Assembly: GCF_932526225.1 (NCBI RefSeq)
Contig: NC_064040.1
Location: 14,814,494-14,878,493 of the forward strand
Direction: 5' to 3'
DNA: 64,000 nt
From: Nematostella vectensis
Lineage: Eukaryota; Cnidaria; Anthozoa; Actiniaria; Edwardsiidae
Position numbers and translations under genes: made by a program. This document shows positions 25,434 to 37,500 of the stretch, one piece after another (the first letter of the stretch is position 1; every line of letters begins with the position of its first letter). The notes below the pieces were generated by a model, which was not told the origin of the DNA, did not search any database, and was given only the letters and a program-made list of their open reading frames with translations.

Positions 25434-28400
25434 TTCGGCTACGAAAGAAGGCGTCGTACCACAGTCTTGCACTTGTCACGCAAGAGGCTGGGTCACACAA
25501 TTGTCACGCAAGAAATTGGGTCATAAAAGTCACGCAAAAGATTGGGTCAAACAATAGTCACGCAAGTGGTTGATTCACACAAGTGTCACGCAAGAGGTTG
25601 AGTCACGCAAGATTACAAGACATCATTAGAGTGGATGAACAGCCCTATAAACCTTGGAAGAAGTAACAAATGTACTGTCACGCGCAGAAGTTACCCAGAG
25701 GTCGAGTCACACGCGTGCAACATTCCAAGGAGACATCTTTCCAAGACGAGTAGATGGATATTCCGATAAACCTAGGGAAAAAAACGCATGTATTGATTTT
25801 TCCAGACAGATAAAAGGGGCCTAAGTAAAACTCGTGTGTAAACAGCCCTTTGAAAGAACTTGGTGCCATGAATATTTTTAGACACCCTCAAAATATGAGG
25901 ACCTGATTAGTCAGAAAATTCAGAAGGTTTTTATTTGAGGGGTCACTCATAAAAAGAAATGTGGGGGTGGGGGGTTAAACAAATTAACTTTACCCTATTT
26001 ACTTATTGTCCATGTCAAAGTGAAATGCAGCATGGGCAGTGCTAATCAGGGCCTATGAAAAAAATTGTCAAAATTGTCAGAAAGAACCCCAAAATAAAAG
26101 GAAAAATGTCAGAAATCTAGGATCTTACACGTAGGTTGTTAATGTACCATATTTCTTTATGTAAACTCCCGCAATTCTCCCTTGTGAGCAATAACAATTT
26201 ATGATTATGGATTTTGGTGTTAACTGTGTTAAATACCCACTTGCAAACAGAGCGTCTGAAATGCTCAATATATCCGTTTTATTTTTTAGAAGTTGCCAAC
26301 ATTTTCTTGTGTCAGTTGGCGGCCATATCATGTATATAGTGTTTTCTACAACGTGACATTTGATTGTTGTAAATTATCACCATCATGAGAAATCTAAAAG
26401 CCCCTGGTCAATATGTCTTGTGGTCAGTTCACGGCCATACCATGTCTATACTGTTTTTTTTAATAACTAGTTCTTATATCGTGAAATTTGATTGTTTAAA
26501 AATATAAAATAATAATAATTATTATTTACTTATAATACGCTAAAACTATGAGAAATCTAAAAGCCCATAGTCAAACCTTAACGTATGAGCAGTATTACTA
26601 GCAAAAGTTCTTAAATACATACGGTGGAGCAAAATCGTCCTTACCTTCGTTTGTGTGATCTGCGTGTCTTGTTCTATTCTGTTATGGGACATAAGTCTGC
26701 CACGAACAATACAATCCGTGCTCTATGGCAACCAACTACCCCAATAAACAATGTTAGTACAATACTAACAATTAACATTAAGTATCAAGACCTTTCTCTT
26801 ATATTATTTCTTTTAAAAAATACCTAGTTAAGAAAGCTTTTTTTAAGATATCAGTCGGTTATCGTGGCTAGTAGTTTAAATTAAATTAAGCTAAGCAAAC
26901 ACAAAAGTTCTTTGTGGTATAAAAAAATGATTGTTCAGTCTTATTTGTTTATCCGAGTTGCGTTTCTGTTTTTTTTTTTTTTAGAAGAAACGGTTACGGA
27001 GGGGACGGACAAAACCAATATAGGGGGGGGGGGGGGGTGAATAGGTTCGCGGATCGGCGGATTCGGCCCCGAAATGCTCACGGATTACGGAATTTAATGA
27101 TTATTATATCACGGATCTGTTGACAATTTGGGCGCGAGTCTCGGACTTTGACTGCTTTGACGGTCCAATTTCGTTAAAAATCAATTAATAAAAGAGATTG
27201 TTTCGTAATCGACCGGAAGTAAACTGGTGACAATGCGGCTCCATGCTAAACAAGGAGACATGTAACATGCTGCGAAATGTCGCCTAGTTTAGCCACCTCC
27301 AAAATCATTGTAGCGCGCGCCAAATCTTAAAGCAGCGTCAAAGAAATGTTTCTTGGATAGCTAAGGCCCGATTCATAGTTAACGGGAGATATTGAGGAAG
27401 GGGAGCTCCGAAAATTTTTAACCACCAAAAGAAGGGAGGTTTCGAAAAAAAGGCCCTCTAAAGGGGGGGGGGGGGGCTCTGATTTTTTTAGGAGCCATAC
27501 TTTTCAGCTTCAATATTTTGCTGATAATGACCTAGTTTGTAGCACAAAATACAGATTGAATATTAAATGACCAATGTTTAGTAATTCTGCCTTTATAAAC
27601 CATAATATAGATACTTCCAGCTTTCAGTATAAAACAGTTGGATTTACCGATACAGTTTATTATCAGTGAACAGGAAGAAATGGAAATAAACTTCTAAAAA
27701 GTGGTAGAGCCCGCAAATCCACAAAACGATATACATACAATGTTTTATACGTTGGACGTTATCCCTTTTTATACAAAAAATATTCTTAGCAAAAACAAAT
27801 ATATACAAATGTATACTCCTTCGCAGGCATCCTGCGGGGTGGACCATGTAACTTTTAAGGGGGGTGTTGAATAAAATTGCTGCAAGCAACAGATAGAAGA
27901 AAAAAATCCTTGCAACCCAACCCTTCAGCATTTTACACGATTTTACATGCAAAAAGTACATATGGAATTATGAATGTCGAAACCGAAAGTTGTGAAGAGA
28001 TGTCAGAGACTCTAAAATAATGATAAACTTGACTAGATCATTAACTAGGACAAGGAGGGCAGCTTGCAGTATTCATTTTCTAGATTTAAAGCTTTTTGTT
28101 AGGGGGGCTCTGAAATTTTAAGATGGCTCGAGTACAAAAAAAACTCCCCCCCTCCCCCTCGGTGTATTTAATGAACACTCCCTTAGGGACTTTAAGCAAT
28201 GACGACGACAGAACTCAAAATAGAAAAAAACTTAAATTGCACTGTCTGATACATTTTTTCACTCGTTTTTCTTGACACCACCACATTAAACTCCAAACTC
28301 AAAGTTTTAGAGGACGGGAACATTTGCGCTGAAAACCAGACTATAATTGTTCTTATAATTCTTTGAAAATAAAAAAAGCTGAAAGAAACTTTTCAGCTTA

Positions 28401-28480
28401 GTGAAAATAACAATAACGATACCACTTGTCCCAGCTACTAATTAAAACTTACTGCAATATTCTAATATATATGTATATTT
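25434..28480. other. Intergenic region between DUF229 and MED17
   Basis: No supported gene. It contains a degenerate tandem array of GTCACGCAAGAGGTTGGGTCAC-like units at about 25475-25615, a partial TIR family C end at 27200-27240 and G-tracts at about 27023-27037 and 27463-27475. Upstream of the DUF229 start it may hold that gene's promoter, but I see no clear TATA box. Confidence 0.55.
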
Positions 28481-28490
28481 TTATTTATTT
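28478..28490 (-). terminator. MED17 poly(A) signal
   Basis: Minus-strand AATAAATAAA lies about 25 bases beyond the MED17 stop codon at 28513, implying a very short 3' UTR. Confidence 0.6.
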
Positions 28491-28512
28491 ACAATCTCAG
28501 GATTTTTGGAGC

Positions 28513-31500
28513 TCAGTTCTTGAGCGACATTTCAACTCCAAGCAACAAATACATCTTTTGTACAAATGTTCTTCCCGGCATGCTTTGCAAGTCAACGGAA
28601 ACAAATTCCGAGCCAACCAGGCTCCACTTGGGATCAGATAGGAAGTCTGGTAACGAGCCCCTGGGGCGCCTAACTGCCACGCTGATACCGCTGGACGGCC
28701 CAGCTCGAACAGCAATGGACCTGAAACAAGAAAAGATGAGCTTAGATAATTATGCTGGAATTCGCAACAACAGAAAACTCTACGAAATACTATAGTTCTC
28801 GTTTCATTTTTTTTTGACCGAGAAGGGTCTGGTTCTCACCTGTCACTATCAGGTGACGTCACCACCAGTCCTGCCGCGTGTCCCTGGTACTCAACAGGTC
28901 CGGTGGCCACGTGATTGCTGTGGTGTATCACGTGCCAGCCTAAGCTGACGGCCATGGTGTGTGCGACGAGCACTCGGTGCTGGGCAACCTACAAACACAC
29001 ACTCTGGTAAACATGCTTTGGTAAACACACTCTGGTAAACATGCTTTGGTAAACACACTCTGGTAAACATGCTTTGGTAAACACACTCTGGTAAACATGC
29101 TTTGGTAAACAGACTCTGGTAAACATGTTTTGGTAAACAGACTCTGGCAAACATGCTTTGGTAAACAGACTCTGGTAAACATGCTTTGGTAAACAGACTC
29201 TGGTAAACATGCTTTTGTAAACACACTCTGGTAAACATGCTTTGGTAAACAGACTCTGGTGAACATGCTTTGGTAAACACACTCTGGTAAACAGACTCTG
29301 GTAAACATGCTTTGGTAAACAGACTCTGGTAAACATGCTTTGGTAAACAGACTCTGGTAAACATGCTTTGGTAAACAGACTCTGGTAAACATGCTTTGGT
29401 AAACAGACTCTGGTAAACATGCTTTGGTAAACACACTCTGGTAAACATGCTTTGGTAAACAGACTCTGGTAAACATGCTTTGGTAAACAGACTCTGGTAA
29501 ACATGCTTTGGTAAACAGACTCTGGTAAACATGCTTTGGTAAACAGACTCTGGTAAACATGCTTTGGTAAACACACTCTGGTAAACATGCTTTGGTAAAC
29601 AGACTCTGGTGAACATGCTCTGGTAAACACACTCTGGTAAACATGCTCTGGTAAACAGACTCTGGTAAACATGCTTTGGTAAACAGACTCTGGTAAACAT
29701 GCTTTGGTAAACAGACTCTGGTAAACATGCATTGGTAAACAGACTCTGGTAAACATGCTTTGGTAAACACACTCTGGTAAACATGCTTTGGTAAACACAC
29801 TCTGGTAAACATGCTTTGGTAAACAGACTCTGGTGAACATGCTTTGGTAAACACACTCTGGTAAACATGCTCTGGTAAACAGACTCTGGTAAACATGCTT
29901 TGGTAAACAGACTCTGGTAAACATGCTTTGGTAAACAGACTCTGGTAAACATGCTTTGGTAAACAGACTCTGGTAAACATGCTTTGGTAAACAGACTCTT
30001 GGTAAACAGACTCTGGTGTCATGTAAATTCGTTTCCCCGTGCAATCAATTTCCTTCGATACTTTTTTGTGTTTGCGTTTACTAGCACTTCATGCTACGTA
30101 CAATCAATACAACTCTCAACGATCAACGTTTTACACAATCAAGTGACTATCAAGCGAATACGAACAATTCAATTCAATCCAATCCAATACTATACAATGT
30201 TCTCCCTATTTATACTGGTAAATAGACTGGTAAACAGACTCTGGTAAATAGACTGGTAAACACACTCTGGTAAATATTCTCTGGTATATAGACCGGTATA
30301 AAGACTCTAGAAAACAACGTAGGAGAAGACGAAGACAGAAGGACCAGACATATGATGGATAATTCGCACTCAAAAATAAGCGGGTAGGAGATGCAAGCGG
30401 CTTCAAGCTCTGTTACAATCGTTTTGTTACCTGACTCAGCAGGAAATCCTTCAGATCTTGCACATGACTTGAGCATGTGACAGAGCGGCCATCATCACAG
30501 GTAGCCTGCACCTCCTGGATGCCAATCTGAAGTCGGACAGACACCCTGGAGAAGGGAATGAGATGGTTTTTGACACCTCTTCTCATAATTCTTATATCAC
30601 CTGACATAGTCTAAAAAATCTACAAAAAATATTGAAATTGATCACCTCTTATACTCAATCAAAGAATATTACTACAAACTTATAAAAATGAATCCAGTGT
30701 GTGCAGTTCTAGGGGGGGGAGGTAGGGTGGGGGATATTGGTGAATAATGTGGGGGTGTTAACCACAGTTGATGATGGAACTAAAACATGGATATAGTGCA
30801 ATATGTGATTATTGTTGGCTCAGTATTTCTAGCTCTTTTGAAGGGAGGTATAGTGCAATATGTGACTATTATTGGCTCAGTATTTCTAGCTCTTTGGAAG
30901 GGAGGTATAGTGCAATATGTGATTATTGTTGGCTCAGTATTTCTAGCTCTTTTGAAGGGAGGTATAGTGCAATATGTGACTATTATTGGCTCAGTATTTC
31001 TAGCTCTTTTGAAGGGAGGTATAGTGCAATATGTGATTATTGTTGGCTCAGTATTTCTAGCTCTTTTGAAGGGAGGTATAGTGCAATATGTGATTATTGT
31101 TGGCTCATTGTTTGTAGCTCTTTGGAAGGGGGATATATTGCAATATGTGACTATTATTGGCTCAGTACTTCTAGCTCTTTGGAAGGGAGGTATAGTGCAA
31201 TATGTGATTATTGTTGGCTCAGTATTTCTAGCTCTTTTGAAGGGAGTTATAGTGCAATATGTGACTATTATTGGCTCAGTATTTCTAGCTCTTTTGAAGG
31301 GAGGTATAGTGCAATATGTGACTATTATTGGCTCAGTATTTCTAGCTCTTTTGAAGGGAGGTATAGTGCAATATGTGATTATTGTTGGCTCAGTATTTCT
31401 AGCTCTTTTGAAGGGAGTTATAGTGCAATATGTGACTATTATTGGCTCAGTATTTCTAGCTCTTTTGAAGGGAGGTATAGTGCAATATGTGATTATTGTT

Positions 31501-34500
31501 GGCTCAGTATTTCTAGCTCTTTGGAAGGGAGGTATAGTGCCATATGTGATTATTGTTGGCTCAGTATTTCTAGCTCTTTTGAAGGGAGGTATAGTGCAAT
31601 ATGTGACTATTATTGGCTCAGTATTTCTAGCTCTTTGGAAGGGAGGTATAGTGCAATATGTGACTATTATTGGCTCAGTATTTCTAGCTCTTTTGAAGGG
31701 AGGTATAGTGCAATATGTGACTATTATTGGCTCAGTATTTCTAGCTCTTTTGAAGGGAGGTATAGTGCAATATGTGACTATTATTGGCTCAGTATTTCTA
31801 GCTCTTTTGAAGGGAGGTATAGTGCAATATGTGACTATTATTGGCTCAGTATTTCTAGCTCTTTTGAAGGGAGGTATAGTGCAATATGTGATTATTGTTG
31901 GCTCAGTATTTCTAGCTCTTTTGAAGGGAGGTATAGTGCAATATGTGATTATTGTTGGCTCAGTATTTCTAGCTCTTTTGAAGGGAGGTATAGTGCAATA
32001 TGTGACTATTATTGGCTCAGTATTTCTAGCTCTTTTGAAGGGAGGTATAGTGCAATATGTGATTATTGTTGGCTCAGTATTTCTAGCTCTTTTGAAGGGA
32101 GGTATAGTGCAATATGTGACTATTATTGGCTCAGTATTTCTAGCTCTTTTGAAGGGAGGTATAGTGCAATATGTGACTATTATTGGCTCAGTATTTCTAG
32201 CTATTTTGAAGGGAGGTATAGTGCAATGTGATAATTGGGGGATGCTATGAGCAATGCAGCTTTTCACGAAGGCTCACCTGCCGCTGTCTTGCAGTTCTGG
32301 TGCGTGGATGTGGATGACGGCAGAGGCTGCTATCTCTGATGAAACACTAGCCCAGTTACACTGAAGACAGGGATCTGTCACTTCTGATGACAGTTTGCCA
32401 ATCATCTCCATCACCCTGGAAACAGGCCATGGAATTTATGTTAGGGTCAATCAGAAATTTGAGAAAATGGTCTCAAACCTATTGCAGTGGAACTCTGGCA
32501 TCTCAAAATCCTTCTCTCTCACTTTAGCTTCCCTAGAAGCTAGTTTTCTTTAATTTCTACTTGGATAAATCAAACCTTGCTTATCTCTATTTTTTTTCAC
32601 CTCTCTTTTAGGTTCAAGTTAACAAGGTTCCACTTGACTTATGCTTAAGTGCAAAAAGAAATATTCATTGACATTAAGCTTACTGTAGAACTTAAATTTT
32701 CTTATGTCAATCTGAACTAAGTAACTTCAGCATGGAAAAGGTTTACAGACAAAACACAATAGTTTCGAAGGAACATTGTTTGTCCATGTTCATACTCACT
32801 TGGTTTTCAGGATCTGGTGTTTTGCAACAGAGATAATAGTATTTAGGATAGGCTCACTGTGAAAAAAAAAAAAAAGAAACGTTACTTGCAAAGAATGCGG
32901 GATTAAGACCAACTGTACCTTGCCTTTGATTTTTTAACCTCATGATCAACCATAATTGTTCAAGATACATTTCAAGAAGTATTCTTTTTCTTTTCGCGAA
33001 GTGAATACGTCTCTTACAAACATTTAGAGCGTCAATATCGTCTATGAAGAAAGTCCTTTGTCACAATTTCTGGAGATCTCACATGTTTGAGTCATCATTC
33101 CAAAATATTGGCACTCGCTATGATTTCTGCTAGAGGCTTTGTTCTTGATAGCCTCATAGAAAGTGTTAGTCTCTAGCCTCAAGGAGAGTGTTAATGAAGA
33201 CTAAACACTTTTGAGTGGACCTTATATCTCAAAACCTATACTGTACTTAGCTCAGTTCTGAGAGTGGCTACTTTTTTAAAAGCGGTTCGAGTTTTTTTTC
33301 ATCATTTTTTTTAGATAAGACATATATTCATAAATCTTACTTTTCATATGAGCCTCAAGGAGAGTGTTAATGAAGACTAAACACTTTTGAGTGGACCTTA
33401 TATCTCAAAACCTATACTGTACTTAGCTCAGTTCTGAGAGTGGCTACTTTTTTAAAAGCGGTTCGAGTTTTTTTTCATCATTTTTTTTAGATAAGACATA
33501 TATTCATAAATCTTACTTTTCATATGAGGATGCAACCTCTGATGATCTCAAAGCCCCTGGTCCAGCTAATCGCAGTTTCTTGCTGGTTCCAGGGATGAGA
33601 TGCGCTGTGACAGGGTTGGGTGGGGCCATTGTCTGGTTCTGTTTGTGTCGTCTCCTGAGTAGTGAATGTAGGATGTACTCCAGTGGGTGGAGATTCAGTG
33701 CTTCTGGTTGTTCATGCGGGTCTTGAGACATCTATGACAAACAACAAAATGTCAAAATGTATGATCAACCCTTACATTATGCTGTTAAATAATTTCCAAT
33801 GTCTTTTGTATATTATTATATTTGCACCTCTTTGTGATTACACAATGTAAGTTTTAAAATCAACATAATGTTTAGTTTTACAAATATCACCCGCTTTCTG
33901 AAGCACCTACAGTATCTTTGTTTCTCAATGCATTTCCCCCATCATCCTTTTGCAGTGCAACACATGTTAGCGTAGCCACCTTAACAGCTTTATATAGTAG
34001 TCTAATTAAAACCAATGAGGGTGTGACAAACATACTATCCAACTGAAATAACTGTCACTAGCCAACCAGAGAGTCAAAGAAATACTTGAGTGTATATCAG
34101 ACCACATCCTTATCATGGAGATCAGGCACACAGGGAGCGTGCAAGAAAGAAAGAGGAGATTTCTCAATCGGGATTTTTTAGATTGGATTTCTTGATCAGA
34201 ATTTCTAGATCGGATTTCTTGATCAGAATTATTTTGAAAATCAAAGGTTAATTAAATAAACAGTCCAATTAAAATCCCTTAAACTTGACTCAACCCTTGA
34301 ATTATCTAGAATAGAATTTTCCTAATATTGTTTGTTATGTTTAGCTTATAGCTTTTCTTTTCCCTCTTGATATGTAAATTTCTAAACTGTTTTTACAGGC
34401 GCTAATTGGAAAAAGTCTCCAGCTCTAGTCAGGCGACTAATTGGATTAGAGACACTTTTAGAAATGGGTTTTACAGAGCAGTTGCCCAGGGTGTCTTTCA

Positions 34501-37500
34501 CTCCTCTTTCTTTCTTGCACACTCCCTGTTTGGCCGATCTCTGCAAGGCCCTTGGTCCTAGAGGATGTACAGACCACTACGGAATCCTCCTACTGTAGCT
34601 ATGAAGTCTGTATCAATCATACTGTTATTCTCGTGTTGCTTAGCTAATTCTTTCAAAACTTTGAATTCTAGTCACATTAGCACTATAAATGACAATGCAA
34701 TACAGAAAAATACAAACTTTATTGTAGTCATGTTTAAAACTGCCAAGATAAGCCGGGGTTCAACCCTTGTTTTAGCAAAAGGTTGAAAGAATTCTCAGGC
34801 ACAATTGCTGATTATACACAAACTAAGCAAACAATAGATATATAGCTTGAAAATTAACTTGAATACTATAGTGTATTTGTGTGTATATTTACCGTCTCAT
34901 CTTTAGGTGTTGGATCCTCATCAGTTGAAGTGGTTTTGTTGTGAGAATAAGTTATGCATAGCTCCAAGCCTGGAAATACCTGAAAACATCAAAATGTACC
35001 GTAACGATTCATTAGGAGAGGGGCGCTTGAGGTTGAGGGAGGACACTAATTTGGGAAGGGACTTTCATTTAAAGGAGGGTGCTTATACAAATCATTATGG
35101 TAAATAAAAAATTAATTTTATGATATATCAATATATCTTACACCAGGTTCATAAAAAGTCATAACAATGACATTGATGTCCTGTAAAAGAAGACTCACCT
35201 CTGTTTTGATCTCATTCCCCATGACTAAGTTTGTTGTAGTTCCTCGACTGCTATATGCCTCTTGGGATAACTGAAAATAAGGCATCGAAGAGCAACATTA
35301 CACTTGGGACCAACTATTTTACTGCTCTAAATAAAATCCTCAATATCCTATTGGCAAATAGGTACCTACCCCTCCCCCTTCCAACACAACCCCCCCACCC
35401 ACCCCTGAACCCCCAGCTACGCCCCTGAACATGGCTGGCTAAAATATGAATCTTGCTGTAGATTTTAATTTTTGTAATCTGTTTTGCACATGCAATGGAA
35501 CTCACCTGGGTGAATAACTCTTTGCAGAACAGGTTTCTCTGAGCCGCTTCTAATTTGCCTTGCCAGGGTTGTCTACTGTTCATTTTTGCAAGGACCTTAC
35601 TTTTCCCTTGAAAAAAATAAAGAATGTGTTTGTCTCTCTCAAAAATATTGTTATACCTGAGTACTTGTGTACGTCTGTCTCAATAAAATTGCTTATACCT
35701 GAGTACATGTGTGCGTCTGTCTCAATAATATTGTTATACCCAAGTACTTGTGTACGTCTGTCTCAATAATATTGTTATACCTGAGTACTTGTGTACGTCT
35801 GTCTCAATAATATTGTTATACCTGAGTACATGTGTACGTCTGTCTCAATATTATTGCTTATACCTGAGTACATGGTATGTCTGTCTCAATATTATTATTA
35901 TACGTGAGTACATGTGTTCGTCTCTCTCAATAATATTGTTATACCTGAGTACATGTGTACGTCTGTCTCAATATTATTGTTATACCTGAGTACATGTGTA
36001 CGTCTGTCTCAATACTATTGTTATACCTGAGTACATGTGTTCGTCTGTCTCAATAATATTGTTATACCTGAGTACATGTGTACGTCTGTCTCAATATTAT
36101 TGTTATACCTGAGTACTTGTATACGTCTGTCTCAATATTATTGTTATACCTGAGTACATGTGTTCGTATGTCTCAATAATATTGTTATACCTGAGTACAT
36201 GTGTACGTCTGTCTCAATAATATTGTTATACCTGAGTACATGTGTACGTCTGTCTCAATATTATTGTTATACCTGAGTACTTGTGTACGTCTGTCTCAAT
36301 AATATTGTTATACCTGAGTACATGTATGCGTCTGTCTCAATAATATTGTTATACCTGAGTACATGTGTACGTCTGTCTCAATAAAATTGCTTATACCTGA
36401 GTACATGTGTACGTCTGTCTCAATAATATTGTTTTACCTGAGTACATGTATGCGTCTGTCTCAATAATATTGCTTATACCTGAGTACTTGTGTACGTCTG
36501 TCTCAATAAAATTGCTTATACCTGAGTACATGTTATGTTCGTCTGTCTCAATAATATTGTAATACCTGAGTACATGTGTACGTCTGTCTCAATAATATTG
36601 TTATACCTGAGTACATGTGTACGTCTGTCTCAATAATATTGCTTATACCTGAGTACATGTGTACGTCTGTCTCAATATTATTGTTATACCTGAGTACTTG
36701 TGTACGTCTGTCTCAATATTATTGTTATACCTGAGTACATGTGTACGTCTGTCCCGGACTCTACAATCTGGACATTGACTTCGGCCACTCCTTCTAAATC
36801 ACTACTGACTTTCACCTCTAGGGCACCAGAGACACTAGGTGCAGGGGTGTTGCCATGGGTGTTGTCAACACCTGTTGGCTTGGTGACTTCAAACAGCCCA
36901 GGATTCCAGAACTGGGAGCCAGCTAAAACACATCAAAATTGCTCAATTTTCACAATTTTTATGTCACTTTATTTTCATGTCACCTTTTATTAGTTTTTGA
37001 AAATAGTGAAATTCATGAATTTTAAGTGACACGAAAATAGAGTGCAAAAAAAGTATTTGATAGTACATTATGTACATCATGCCTGCCCTTTCCTCAAGCA
37101 AGTATTTTTTTTTAATCTGTCACAAAAAGCTGATCAAAAACTATATTCTGATATCATATATAAGATTGACTGAACTGTTCAATTCTGAATCAATAGGATA
37201 TTAGTTCAGCAAAGAAGTAAGTCTGATATGAGGACCTAGGGGAGACTGTCAAACAAAGTTCTTGTGCTCAACTTGCATAAAGGTTTTTCTGCTTATAACC
37301 AGCCACTCTTCATACTAAATCTTCCTAAGGTGGTTTAAGTCATTTGGATCCGCTGTGTACGCACCTGATCTGTACGTGAGGTCACCCATCAGGCTGTTTC
37401 CAGTACGCTTCAGTCTCCATCTCTGTCGCAGGTTAATCAATTCTGAGTGGAAATCACTCCTTTCCTGGTCAGGTCTGGATTGTTGTGACATTCTTTCCTG

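Noticed and set aside
25207-25557. Plus-strand frame of 116 codons
   Set aside because: It is the antisense of the DUF229 first exon plus a degenerate tandem repeat; the minus-strand signal anchor with donor is the better reading.
28891-30044. Three overlapping minus-strand frames of about 350 codons with VYQSMFTRVCLPKH repeats
   Set aside because: Translation of the 28-bp intronic minisatellite; open in all phases, so not coding evidence.
30768-32267. Three frames of 487-495 codons, two on plus and one on minus
   Set aside because: They come from the stop-free 57-bp intronic minisatellite in MED17; the period is a multiple of three.
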